Source of the DNA: Actinomycetes bacterium
Lineage (GTDB): Bacteria > Actinomycetota > Acidimicrobiia > Acidimicrobiales > Microtrichaceae
Reading direction: 5' to 3'
Length of the DNA: 64,000 bases
Assembly: GCA_023389745.1 (NCBI GenBank)
Contig: JAEWED010000210.1
Location: forward strand, 1-64,000
Shown here: positions 16,642 to 25,621 of the stretch, piece after piece
Position numbering within the stretch: position 1 is the first letter of the stretch
Layout: the number at the start of each line of letters is the position of its first letter
Position numbers and translations under genes: made by a program
The notes under the pieces: model-generated
Database searches by the model: none
The model's input: only the letters and a program-made list of their open reading frames with translations
Told to the model about the DNA's origin: nothing

Positions 16642-17570
16642 CGCCCCCACGGTGGAGGGCCGACGTCGATCGCCGCGAGCGGGGAGTCGACGTGACCGAA
16701 GCGCTCGTGGCGGGCGGTCCAGTCCCGGTGGGCCTCGACGATCTCGTCCTTGGTGCGTGCCACGTAGTTCCACCACATGACCAACGGCTCGGTGAACTCG
16801 ACGCCACCGATGAGCGCCACCCGTGCGTCCTCGCGGTGCTCGATGTGGCACTCGTCGCGACCGACACCGAGGTACGCGAGCACGCCCGGTGCGACGACGG
16901 TGCCGTCGACGACCACGGAGCCGCGCAGGACGATCAACGCGTGCTCGTAGCCGGGGTGCAGCGGCACGGTCGTGTCGCCGCGGACCTCAAGCTCGGCCGC
17001 CATGTGGTCGGAGTCGCGCCGTGCCGGCGACGACGCACCGGCGATGTCACCGATGAGCGCCGTCGCGACGCAGCCGGGCAGCTCGACGCGCGGCAGGTCG
17101 TCGTGATGCTCGAACGCGGGTGCGCCGGCTCGGGTCGCGTCGGGCTGCGCGACCCAGAGCTGCAGGCCGTGCAGGTCACCCCGGTAGCTGCCGGTCGCCT
17201 CCTCGGAGTGCGACACCCCCGCACCCGCGGTCATGAGGTTCAGCTCACCGGGACGGATCAGCTGCTCGGAGCCGAGGCTGTCGCGGTGCAGCACCTCGCC
17301 GTCGACGAGCCAGGTCACGGTCTGCAACCCGATGTGGGGGTGCGGGCCGATGTCGAGACCGGCCTCCTCGGTGACCGAGGCCGGGCCGAAGTGGTCGGCG
17401 AAGCACCACGGACCCACCGTGCGGCGCGGTCGGCGGGGCAGCACCCGGCGCACCGCGAAGCGACCGACCGTGGCCTCGCTGCCGTCGATGAGCTCGACGC
17501 AGGCCGGGTGTGCGTGGGACTCGCCGTCGGAGGCGACGAGGTCGCCCTCTGTGTTCACGGGACCGCTCAT
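16638..17570 (-). CDS. Pirin family protein
   Basis: 310-residue bicupin. The metal-binding motif HPHIGLQTVTWLVDGEV is at about residue 77, with further ligands in HSEE near 120. The C-terminal cupin domain (PLHPGYEHALIVLRGSVVVD) ends around residue 270. Pirins bind iron; some have quercetin dioxygenase activity and others act as redox-sensing cofactors, and which applies cannot be told here. ATG at 17570, inside a longer frame whose upstream part is noncoding. It overlaps apt by four bases. Confidence 0.93.
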   Translation of the reverse strand: MSGPVNTEGDLVASDGESHAHPACVELIDGSEATVGRFAVRRVLPRRPRRTVGPWCFADHFGPASVTEEAGLDIGPHPHIGLQTVTWLVDGEVLHRDSLGSEQLIRPGELNLMTAGAGVSHSEEATGSYRGDLHGLQLWVAQPDATRAGAPAFEHHDDLPRVELPGCVATALIGDIAGASSPARRDSDHMAAELEVRGDTTVPLHPGYEHALIVLRGSVVVDGTVVAPGVLAYLGVGRDECHIEHREDARVALIGGVEFTEPLVMWWNYVARTKDEIVEAHRDWTARHERFGHVDSPLAAIDVGPPPWGR

Positions 17571-17604
17571 GCCGTCTGGCCTACCACAGGGCCGTCGGTC
17601 CGGC

Positions 17605-19062
17605 TCACGCCACGAAGTCGGCGAGCGCGTGCAGGTGCCGGCGCATCCGCAGTCGGGCCAGCTCCAGGTCACCGTCGACCACGGCCTCGACGATCCGCTC
17701 GTGCACACGCGCCAGGTCGGCCGCCTCGGAGGGGTCGAACGGGCGCCGCGGCGTGGGGCCCTGGTGGATGCGGGTGAGCTGGAGCAGCACCAGTGCGAGC
17801 AGCTCGAGCACACGGTTGCCCGACGCCTCGGCGAGCACCGCGTGCACCCCGTGGGCCAGGTCGCGCAGCGCGTCCGCGCTCGCCGAGCGCTCCGCGTCGA
17901 GCGCCGCCTGCAGCGCCGAGACGTCGTCGCTGCCGAGCCGCTGGACCCCGCGCTCGAGCCCCGCGAGCTCGATCGCGATGCGCACCTCGAAGAGCTGGGC
18001 GGGGGTGATGGACAGGCGATGCAGGTACAACGCCACGGCCTCGGTGGTCGCGGCGACCCCCGGACGCGCCACGAAGAGCCCCCCGCCGGGACCGCGACGC
18101 ATGCGAGCGACCTGGTGGTGCTCGAGCACTCGCACGGCCTCACGCAGCACCGCCCTGCTGACGCCGTAGCGCTCCATGAGCGAGCGCTCCGAGCCGAGCA
18201 GCTCACCGACGGGCCAACCGGCATCCGCGATCTCCTGCAGGATGGCGAAGGCCAGTCGCTGGCCGCGCTTGTGGCGCGACTCGGGATGGGGCAGCACGAT
18301 CCTGGTCCGGGCGCTGCGGCGCAGGTACTCGGCCTCGGCCTCGAGGTGCTTGCGCATGCGATGGCGTGCCAGTCCCTCGTCACCGGCGAGCACGGACTCC
18401 GCGATCGCGGAGTGTGCGTGGGCCGACGCACTGATCGTGCCGCGACCGAGCAGCGACGGGTCGTTCATGAAGAGGGTGCTGATCCGGTTCAGCAGGTCCA
18501 CGAAGAACTCGAGCGCCGGGTTGTGGGTGAATCGTGCGAGCAGGGCGTGCAGCTCGCGGTAGTCGTGGACCGCCCCCTCGTTCTCGCGCACGACGAGCTC
18601 CCGCAGCTCGGTCACGTCGGCCTCGCTCAGACGCGACGGCGCCAGCTCGGTCACGACCTCCTCGAGCACCAGTCGGGCCTCGAAGACCTCGTCGACCTCG
18701 GCCCCGACGTAGAACAGGAACACCGCCACGGCGTCGGTCACGGACTCGACCGAGGGCGTCGTCACGATCAGCCCGCCGCCGGGACCGCGTCGCATGCTCG
18801 CGACCTCCTTGTGCTCGACCAGGCGCACGGCCTCGCGGAACACCGCCCGACTCACCCCGTAGCGCTCGAGCAGCTCGGGCTCGGAGCCGAGCACCTCGCC
18901 CTCCGGCCAGCCCTGCTCGATCACGTCGGCCACGATGGCGTCCGCGATCGACGAGGCCATCGTGGCGCCGTTCGTGCGACCGGTGACGACGGGGAGTGCG
19001 GCTGCGTCGGACTCGGGTCCGTCGGTGTTCGATGGGGACGGGTCGGTCGGCAGTTCAGTCAC
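17605..19062 (-). CDS. Tandem GntR-FCD double transcriptional regulator
   Basis: 485 residues containing two complete FadR/FCD-type regulators in one chain. The first winged helix (about 35-105) reads ERYGVSRAVFREAVRLVEH with wing RRGPGGGLIV; its FCD ligand domain covers 115-245. A second winged helix (about 265-330) reads ERYGVSRAVLREAVRVLEH with wing RRGPGGGLFV, then a second FCD domain to the end. FCD regulators normally dimerise and bind short palindromes; here one chain has both heads. The first FCD half keeps several His residues that could hold a metal, the second is more degenerate. The start is GTG at 19062. It diverges from an oxygenase operon whose gap contains a perfect inverted repeat, its likely operator. 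Confidence 0.9.
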   Translation of the reverse strand: MTELPTDPSPSNTDGPESDAAALPVVTGRTNGATMASSIADAIVADVIEQGWPEGEVLGSEPELLERYGVSRAVFREAVRLVEHKEVASMRRGPGGGLIVTTPSVESVTDAVAVFLFYVGAEVDEVFEARLVLEEVVTELAPSRLSEADVTELRELVVRENEGAVHDYRELHALLARFTHNPALEFFVDLLNRISTLFMNDPSLLGRGTISASAHAHSAIAESVLAGDEGLARHRMRKHLEAEAEYLRRSARTRIVLPHPESRHKRGQRLAFAILQEIADAGWPVGELLGSERSLMERYGVSRAVLREAVRVLEHHQVARMRRGPGGGLFVARPGVAATTEAVALYLHRLSITPAQLFEVRIAIELAGLERGVQRLGSDDVSALQAALDAERSASADALRDLAHGVHAVLAEASGNRVLELLALVLLQLTRIHQGPTPRRPFDPSEAADLARVHERIVEAVVDGDLELARLRMRRHLHALADFVA

Positions 19063-19136
19063 CTCATTTCGGACGCGACGTCGATCTTACGGCCGCCCTC
19101 CACGATTCCCGAATGACCGTTGTACACACAGGGTCG

Positions 19137-19170
19137 ACGTGATAAATGAAGAGGGCGTCATTTATCACGT
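19137..19170. promoter_or_regulatory. Perfect 13-bp inverted repeat, probable operator
   Basis: ACGTGATAAATGA (19137-19149) and its exact complement TCATTTATCACGT (19158-19170), separated by 8 bp. It is an AT-rich island in GC-rich DNA, lies 14 bp upstream of the P450 start codon and 75 bp from the GntR-FCD gene, and overlaps the place where the operon promoter must be. It is the obvious candidate operator for the double regulator and would repress the operon. Confidence 0.85.
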
Positions 19171-19183
19171 CCGGGGGGACTCC

Positions 19184-20428
19184 ATGGCTGCAGACACCGG
19201 GATCGGGTACGACCCCTTCGACTCGTCGATCCAGGACGACCCGTATCCGGTCTACCGGTGGCTCCGCGACGACGCCCCGCTGCACCACGCGGCCACGACC
19301 GACACGTGGGTCCTGTCACGTCACGACGACGTCTCCTGGGCGCTCGCCGACACGGACCTGTTCAGCTCCGACGCGATGCGGGGCGTCCTGATGGGACAGC
19401 CCACCGGCGTGGGCGAGCAGCGGCTGCCACGGCAGGGAGCGAGCGGCAACCTCGTCTCGCTCGACCCTCCGGGCCACACCGAGCTGCGCCGCATCGTCAA
19501 CCGCGGGTTCACGCCGCGGCACATCACCGAGTGGCGTCCACGCATCGACGAGCTGGTCGCCGAGATGCTCGCCGGCGCCTCCTCCGACGGACGGGTCGAC
19601 GTGATCGAGCGACTCGCGGTGCCGCTGCCGGTCCGCGTCGTCGCCGAGATGCTCGGCGCCGACGCGGAGCGGTCGGCCGACTTCCGCCGCTGGGCCGACG
19701 CCTCGACGAAGGCCATGAGCGGATCGGGTCGCGGTGGCTTCGACGACGAGGCCATGTCCGCCGTGCTCGCGATGGCCGAGCACCTCGGCCAGGCGATCGA
19801 CGAACGGCAGCGCGAACCCCGCGACGACCTGCTCACCACGCTCGTGCGTGCGCACGACGACGACGTGCTCACCCACGAGGAGGCGGTCGGCTTCGCAGCC
19901 CTGCTGCTCTTCGCCGGCACCGAGACGACGACCAACCTGATCGGCAACGCGTGCTGGGCGCTGCTCACCCATCCCGAGCAGCGCCGGGCGCTCGTGGCGG
20001 ACCCCACCCGGCTGCCGAGCGTGATCGAGGAGACGCTGCGCTGGGAGTCACCGGTGCAGTACGTGTTCCGGCGTGCGACGCGCCCGTTCGAACGCCACGG
20101 CGTCCGGGTGCCCGCCGACGCGACCGTGACCCTGGTGCTCGGCGCCGCGAACCGCGACCCCCGCCACTTCGGCGAGGACGCCGACCGCTTCGACCCGGAC
20201 CGCTCCGTCGGCGGCCACGTCGGCTTCGGGTTCGGCGTACATTTCTGCCTCGGCGCAGCGCTCGCCCGACAGGAGGCCGTCTCGGCGCTCGAGGCGCTGC
20301 TCCCGCTGCTGGGCGACGCCGTCGACCACACCGAGGACGACCCGCAGGAGTTCATCGACTCGTACCAGTTCCGGGGCCGGCGACGCCTCGAGCTCGTGCA
20401 GCGGTCGGTGCAGGTGGAGGAGGTGTGA
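19184..20428 (+). CDS. Cytochrome P450 (first of the oxygenase operon)
   Basis: A 414-residue soluble bacterial P450 monooxygenase. The I-helix oxygen-binding motif FAGTETTTN is near residue 243, the K-helix ExxR is EETLR, and the haem-binding loop GFGFGVHFCLG has its Cys near residue 354. The start at 19184 follows GGGGGGAC and gives the family-typical N-terminus ending YDPFDSS. Upstream in-frame codons run through the operator and are not coding. It is the first gene of a five-gene operon; four bases separate it from the Rieske oxygenase. No ferredoxin or reductase is encoded nearby, so electrons must come from elsewhere. Substrate unknown. Confidence 0.95.
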   Translation: MAADTGIGYDPFDSSIQDDPYPVYRWLRDDAPLHHAATTDTWVLSRHDDVSWALADTDLFSSDAMRGVLMGQPTGVGEQRLPRQGASGNLVSLDPPGHTELRRIVNRGFTPRHITEWRPRIDELVAEMLAGASSDGRVDVIERLAVPLPVRVVAEMLGADAERSADFRRWADASTKAMSGSGRGGFDDEAMSAVLAMAEHLGQAIDERQREPRDDLLTTLVRAHDDDVLTHEEAVGFAALLLFAGTETTTNLIGNACWALLTHPEQRRALVADPTRLPSVIEETLRWESPVQYVFRRATRPFERHGVRVPADATVTLVLGAANRDPRHFGEDADRFDPDRSVGGHVGFGFGVHFCLGAALARQEAVSALEALLPLLGDAVDHTEDDPQEFIDSYQFRGRRRLELVQRSVQVEEV

Positions 20429-20432
20429 GGCG

Positions 20433-21656
20433 ATGGACGACACGCTGACCGAGGAGATCCTCGACCGAGGACGACGCGAACGGGAGCGGACCGACTACCC
20501 GGACGGATTCCCCGTCCTGCCACCGGTGCCGACCCGGCGCTACGTCGACGACGGCTTCGCGGCGCTCGAGCAGGACCACGTCTTCGGGCGGAGCTGGCTG
20601 TTCGTCGCGCACGCGGACGAGGTGCCCGAGCCCGGCGACTACCTGCTGCTGCGGCAGCTCGACCGCCGTGTCCTGCTCGTGCGCGGCATGGACGGCACCG
20701 TCCGGGCCTTCCTGAACTCGTGCCAGCACCGTGGCGCCTCGGTCGTGCCCGACGACGCCGGACACGCCGGACGGCGGCTCGTGTGCAGCTACCACGCGTG
20801 GACCTACGACCTCGACGGCACGCTCGTCGGCCTCCCCGGCTCCCAGGACTTCCAGGTCGACACGACCTGCCTGGGCCTGCCGAAGGTGCGCTGCGAGCAG
20901 TGGGGCTCGCTCGTGTTCGTGAACCTCGACGAGGACGCGCCGCCGCTGCTCGAGTCGCTCGGAGAGGTCGGCCGCGACCTGCACGACCAGATCGGCGGCG
21001 GCGCAGGCGTCGGCGACGTGCACCTGGTCGCGCGACGCAGCATCGAGGTCGACGGCAACTGGAAGCTCACCGTCGACGCCAACATCGAGACCTACCACGT
21101 CAACACCGTCCACCGGGCGAGCGCCGCGAAGGTCCTCGACCAGGCGGCGACCGGCATCTTCCTGTTGCCGGGCGGCCACTCCCGCATGCTCGTGCACGGT
21201 CGGACCGAAGGGCCCTTCCCGATCGACCTGCCGGCGTTCCCCGGAGCGAGCACGCTCGCGGACTACGGCATCTACTCGTACCACCTGTTCCCCAACACGA
21301 GCATCGTGTTCGGCGGTTCGCCGACCCTCGCCTTCCTCATCTCGAGTTGGCCGCTGGGACCGGAGCGCAGCCTCTACGACGTGCACTTCCTGGCCGCCAC
21401 CCCGGCCGACGGACCCCACGCCGACATGGTCTCGCTGCTCGTCGACGCCAACTGGTCGGTGCTGCTCGAGGACCTGGGCAACCTGGCCGCCATCCAACGA
21501 TCCATGTCCACAGGAGGACTGACCCACATGACGCTCGGCTACCAGGAGCGACGCATCTCGCATCAGCACGAGGAGCTCGACCGCCGGATCGGCGTGGAGC
21601 TCGTTCCCGACGATCTCCGGGTCGAGCCAGTGCTCGCCGCCTGGATCGAGCCCTGA
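20433..21656 (+). CDS. Rieske 2Fe-2S aromatic-ring-hydroxylating oxygenase, large subunit
   Basis: 407 residues. The Rieske domain has its two ligand pairs in SCQHRGA (near 96) and CSYHAWTY (near 117). The mononuclear iron site of the catalytic domain is visible as NIETYHVNTVH at about 217-227. The family hydroxylates, or demethylates, aromatic and related substrates; no small beta subunit gene follows, so it is probably an alpha-only oxygenase. The next gene encodes a SnoaL-like protein and could fill an accessory role. ATG at 20433, four bases after the P450 stop. Reductase partners are missing from the neighbourhood. Confidence 0.93.
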   Translation: MDDTLTEEILDRGRRERERTDYPDGFPVLPPVPTRRYVDDGFAALEQDHVFGRSWLFVAHADEVPEPGDYLLLRQLDRRVLLVRGMDGTVRAFLNSCQHRGASVVPDDAGHAGRRLVCSYHAWTYDLDGTLVGLPGSQDFQVDTTCLGLPKVRCEQWGSLVFVNLDEDAPPLLESLGEVGRDLHDQIGGGAGVGDVHLVARRSIEVDGNWKLTVDANIETYHVNTVHRASAAKVLDQAATGIFLLPGGHSRMLVHGRTEGPFPIDLPAFPGASTLADYGIYSYHLFPNTSIVFGGSPTLAFLISSWPLGPERSLYDVHFLAATPADGPHADMVSLLVDANWSVLLEDLGNLAAIQRSMSTGGLTHMTLGYQERRISHQHEELDRRIGVELVPDDLRVEPVLAAWIEP

Positions 21657-21662
21657 GCACAG

Positions 21663-22460
21663 ATGAACATGGAGCCCTTCGTCGCGCTGATGCGCACCTA
21701 CTGCATCGACTACACGAACAGCCACGACCTGTCGGTGTGCGACTCGATCATGGAGCCGGACTACGTCGTGCACATCGCCGGCATGTCGCTCGAGCGCGAC
21801 GCGGCGTACAAGCCCTCGGTCGAGACGGTGTTCGAACGCTTCCCGGCGCTGGGGCTGGTGGTCCACGAGCTGGCCACCAACGGCGAGCGCCTCGTCATGC
21901 GCTTCAGCGAACACGCGGCGACCGCCTCGGGTGACCTCGCCTGCTGGGCCGGCATCGGCCTCTACGACTGGAACGGCTCCAAGCTGACGAGCTGCCGGGT
22001 CGAGCAGGACTTCTGGTCGCAGCGCCGCCAGCTCCGCTCCGGTGTGCCCGACGCACTCGAGCCGCCGCACCTGGACCCGTGGGTCACCACCGTCGCGGCA
22101 CCGGCGGACCCGGCGGCGGAGTCCGTCGTGCGGCGCTGGCTCGCCGACGGCGACCTGACCGCGACGGGACCCGGACGCATCGACGAGGGCACGCCGTCGG
22201 AGCACCGACCGGTCGTCGACGCCGAGTCCGTCGAGGTGCACGACCTGTTCTCGGCGGGGCGGACCGTCGCGTTCCACGCCACGGTCCATGGCCGCTACGC
22301 GGGCGGCTTCGACGGCGTCGACGAGCTCGGCAGGCCGGCTCGCATCGACGTCGCCGGCACGGTCGTCGTCGACGGCGACGACCAGGTCACCGACGTGCAC
22401 GTCGTGACCGACCGGTTCGGCACCTGGATGTCGCTGGCTCACGGCGCGGGGCCACGATGA
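21663..22460 (+). CDS. SnoaL/NTF2-like protein, two-domain
   Basis: 265 residues with NTF2-like (SnoaL) folds. An N-terminal unit of about 120 residues (DSIMEPDYVVHIAG, then ACWAGIGLYDW) is followed by a second, related half (ADGDLTATG through the end). SnoaL-type proteins include polyketide cyclases, isomerases and small oxidoreductase partners; the catalytic residue cannot be assigned. It sits between a Rieske oxygenase and a P450 and its stop codon overlaps the next start (ATGA), so it is translated together with them and likely acts on the same substrate. Confidence 0.75.
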   Translation: MNMEPFVALMRTYCIDYTNSHDLSVCDSIMEPDYVVHIAGMSLERDAAYKPSVETVFERFPALGLVVHELATNGERLVMRFSEHAATASGDLACWAGIGLYDWNGSKLTSCRVEQDFWSQRRQLRSGVPDALEPPHLDPWVTTVAAPADPAAESVVRRWLADGDLTATGPGRIDEGTPSEHRPVVDAESVEVHDLFSAGRTVAFHATVHGRYAGGFDGVDELGRPARIDVAGTVVVDGDDQVTDVHVVTDRFGTWMSLAHGAGPR

Positions 22461-23653
22461 ACTCGGCTCCCACGACGGCCGATCTCGACCTGCGCGACCC
22501 CGAGTTCTACCGGGCCGACCCGCAGCAGACCTGGGCCGCGTTGCGAGCGGCCGACGGCCTGGTGCGCGACCGCAACGGCTTCGTCGCGCTCGCCCGCTTC
22601 GCGGACGTGCTCGCCGCGGAGCGCAACAGCATCGACCTGTCGAGCGCCCGTGGCTACCGGGTCCACTGGGAACCGCTCGAGAAGACGATGATCAGCCAGG
22701 ACGACCCGGAGCACCTGGCGCAGCGGCGTCGACTCTCACCGACGCTCACGCCGAAGGCGGTGAACAGCCACGCCGACGCCTACCGGACCCTCGTCCGGGA
22801 GCTGGTCGACGCCGCACTGGCGGAGCACGCGGCCACCGGTGGCGTCGAGGTGGTCGACGCGCTCGCCGCCCCGCTCCCCTGCCGGATCACCGCCACGATG
22901 ATCGGCTTCGACGAGGCGGACTGGCCCAGGATCAAGGACTGGTCCGAGCGTCAGATGCGCCTCGACACCCGCGACGTCGATGCCGACATCATGGAGTCGT
23001 TCACCTCGAGCGTCTTCGAGTGGATGGTCGACATGCAGCGCATCATCCCGGAGCGCATGGCCGAGCCGACCGACGACTTCTTCAGCCGCTGGCTGTTCCC
23101 GCCCGACGGGCAGGAGCCGATGCCGATGACCGACATGGTGACCGAGGTCGGCCTGCTCATCGCCGGCGGCGCCGAGACCACCCGGACGCTGATCAGCCAC
23201 GGCCTGCGGACGTTCTGCGACCACCCCGAGCAGTGGGAGCTCCTGCACGACGAGCCCGAGCGCATCCCGGGGGCCGTCGAGGAGCTGCTGCGGTGGGTCA
23301 GCCCACTCAACAACATGTTCCGCACCGCGGTGCGCGACACCGAGGTCAACGGGCAGCCGATCGCAGAGGGCGAGCGCGTGGCGCTGCTGTACCCGGCCGC
23401 CAACCGCGACCCCGCGGTGTTCGACGAGCCGGACCGCTTCGACGTGACTCGCTCCTCGACGATGCACCTGGCGTTCGGTCACGGCACCCACTTCTGCCTC
23501 GGGGCCAACCTGGCCCGGCTCGAGGTGCGGCTCCTGCTCGAGGAGCTCACCTCACGCATCACCCGTCTCCGCCCCGTCAGCGAGCCCGACGTCGAACCGA
23601 ACGTGTTCGCCCGTGCCGTGCGGCGCTTCGACCTCGGGTTCGACCTGCGATGA
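22457..23653 (+). CDS. Cytochrome P450 (second of the oxygenase operon)
   Basis: 398-residue soluble P450. I-helix IAGGAETTRT near residue 235, ExxR in EELLRW, and haem loop FGHGTHFCLG with Cys near 346. Its sequence differs clearly from the P450 encoded at 19184, so the two are not a recent duplication and probably oxidise different positions or intermediates. The ATG overlaps the preceding stop. The operon ends with a TetR gene 13 bp further on. Confidence 0.95.
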   Translation: MNSAPTTADLDLRDPEFYRADPQQTWAALRAADGLVRDRNGFVALARFADVLAAERNSIDLSSARGYRVHWEPLEKTMISQDDPEHLAQRRRLSPTLTPKAVNSHADAYRTLVRELVDAALAEHAATGGVEVVDALAAPLPCRITATMIGFDEADWPRIKDWSERQMRLDTRDVDADIMESFTSSVFEWMVDMQRIIPERMAEPTDDFFSRWLFPPDGQEPMPMTDMVTEVGLLIAGGAETTRTLISHGLRTFCDHPEQWELLHDEPERIPGAVEELLRWVSPLNNMFRTAVRDTEVNGQPIAEGERVALLYPAANRDPAVFDEPDRFDVTRSSTMHLAFGHGTHFCLGANLARLEVRLLLEELTSRITRLRPVSEPDVEPNVFARAVRRFDLGFDLR

Positions 23654-23666
23654 CTCCCGTGATCCG

Positions 23667-24293
23667 ATGACGCAGGCGACACGACGCCGCGGTCGCCCGC
23701 CGAAGTCCGACGACCCGGCGACGCGCGACCGCCTGCTCGACGCTGCCGCTGACGCGTGCGTCGAGGTCGGCTTCGAGGCGGTGACGGTGGCACAGGTCGC
23801 CGAGCGGGCGGGCGTGACGTCGTCCGCGGTCTACAACCACTTCGCCGACAAGGCCGAGCTGCTCTACACCGCCGGGCGCCTCGCCATCGGCCGGCTCGGT
23901 GCGCACGTCGCACCGACCGGCGACCCGGCGCGCAGCGCCCACGACGCCGCGGCCGCCTTCCTGCATCCCTCGTTCCGTGCCGGCAGGCGACTCATCCTGG
24001 AGCTCCACATGGCCGGCGCCCGCCACCCCGAGCTCGCGGCGCACCTGGCCGACTGGCACCGCGAGTTCGCCACCCTGTCGGGTGACCGGGCGGCGGACAC
24101 AAGCGAACCCGACGATCAGGGATCGGGCGCCGACCCCTCGGTCCCGACGGTGACGGCGTTCTTCCTGCTGCTGCTCGGACTGTGCCACCTCGACGACCTG
24201 GCGTCGTTGGGCGCCGACCCCGAGGCGCTGCAGGAGCGCGTCGACCGCCTCGTCGACGCGCTCTACGGCGCGGGTGCCACGACGCGCGACTGA
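23667..24293 (+). CDS. TetR family transcriptional regulator
   Basis: 208 residues. The N-terminal helix-turn-helix (RDRLLDAAADACVEVGFEAV, then VAQVAERAGVTSSAVYNHF) at about 15-65 is characteristic of TetR proteins; the C-terminal ligand domain is unassigned. It is the last gene of the oxygenase operon and cotranscribed with it, typical of a feedback repressor. The operon therefore has two candidate regulators, this one and the divergent double GntR-FCD protein. ATG at 23667. Confidence 0.9.
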   Translation: MTQATRRRGRPPKSDDPATRDRLLDAAADACVEVGFEAVTVAQVAERAGVTSSAVYNHFADKAELLYTAGRLAIGRLGAHVAPTGDPARSAHDAAAAFLHPSFRAGRRLILELHMAGARHPELAAHLADWHREFATLSGDRAADTSEPDDQGSGADPSVPTVTAFFLLLLGLCHLDDLASLGADPEALQERVDRLVDALYGAGATTRD

Positions 24294-24331
24294 ACGCCGG
24301 TCGTCAGGACTCGGCTCTTCGGCCGTCCGGC

Positions 24332-25540
24332 TCAGGGGCCGGCGGGGAGTCCGAGGGTGCGCTCGGCGATGATGTTGCGCTGGATCTCGGCGGTGCCGCC
24401 GCCGATGGTGAGCGCCGGCGAGAACCGCCACCCGAACTCCCAGATGGGATCGACGTCGGGGAACTGGTCGCCGATCGGTGGCTTGTGCATCGGCGCGCTG
24501 CGGGCACGTCCCGCGAGCGTCCCCTGAGGGCCCGCGCCCACGAGCATGCCGGCGGCCCCGGTGAGCTCGCGGGCGAGCGCCATGACGCGCTGACCGTGCT
24601 CGTCGGCCAGCAGCTTCTGGACCGACACCTCGGGTCCGCGCGGTCACCCCAGGACCAGGCCCCCGAGGCTGCGCAACCGGAGCAGGCGCAGCGTCTCGCT
24701 CTCGATGTGCAGCGCGGCGAGCCGGTCCCTCAGCACCGGCGGCAAGGGAAGGTGGTGCTGGCGGACCAGGTCGAGCAGGTCGTCCGCGGTCGGTCCCGAG
24801 CCCCACAGGACGCCGCCGGTCGACAACCCCGCTCGCTCGTTGCCGAGCGTGACCTTCGCGAGACGCCATCCGTCGTTCTCGTCCCCCACCCTCATCTCGA
24901 CGGGAATCCGGACGTCGTCGAAGAAGACCTCGTTGAAGGACTGCCCGCCGGTCATGTCGACGATCGGGCGCAGCGTCATCCCTGGGAGGTCCATCGGACA
25001 GATGAAGTACGAGATGCCCCGCCGGGGTGGTGCGTCGGGGTCGGTGCGGGCGATCAGGATGCCGAGCTCGGAGAAGTGCGCGCCCGACGACCAGGTCTTC
25101 GACCCGTTGAGCACGTAATGGTCGCCGTCGCGACGCGCACGCAGTCGCAACGAGGCCAGGTCCGAACCCGCGTCGGGCTCGCTGAAGAGCTGGCACCAGA
25201 TCTCCTCACCGGACAGCGCTGGCCACACGTAGCGGTCGATCTGGTCCGGGTTGCCCGCCATGATGATCGTCGGCGCGGCCCAGCCGATCCCGATCAGGTT
25301 CACCGGCCGTCGCACCCCGGCCCGTCGGAGCTCGTCGTCGATCAGCAGCTGGTGCACGGGGTCGGCGTCGAGGCCCCACGGCTCGGGCCAGTGCGGCACG
25401 ACGTAGCCCGCCTCGGCGAGCTGCCGACCGGTGGGCTCGGGGTGCGCCGCGAGCCAGTCCCGCACCGCGCGCCGACGCGGGTCGTCCTCCGGGGCGAGCC
25501 CGGTGAGCCCGACCTGCGGATCGAACGCCTTCGTGACCAC
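24332..25540 (-). pseudogene. Acyl-CoA dehydrogenase interrupted by one in-frame TGA
   Basis: The frame from GTG 25540 (preceded by GGGGAGG) to the stop at 24332 encodes an acyl-CoA dehydrogenase of about 401 residues, with WCQLFSEPDAGSDLAS, NGSKTWSSGAHF and the C-terminal GGGTAEIQRNIIAERTLGL. A TGA at 24644-24646 cuts it after about 298 codons. The frame is unchanged across the stop, and the residues on both sides (GGLVLG before, PRGPEVSVQKLLADE after) continue the family sequence, so a single base change, probably CGA to TGA, explains it. The C-terminal helices needed for tetramer and FAD contacts are lost. It may be dead, or the TGA a sequencing error. It converges with the TetR gene; the 38-bp gap shows nothing. 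Confidence 0.85.
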
Positions 25541-25621
25541 CGATCGAACCTCCCCGTTCCGGGTCGATGACGCCGGCACCGTAGCTGCGGACGCCGGTCG
25601 CGGCACGAGACCCGGTGGGGC

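Noticed and set aside
24644..24646. TGA in the acyl-CoA dehydrogenase as a selenocysteine codon
   Set aside because: The family has no selenocysteine at this site and no SECIS-like hairpin was seen after the codon; a nonsense change is simpler.
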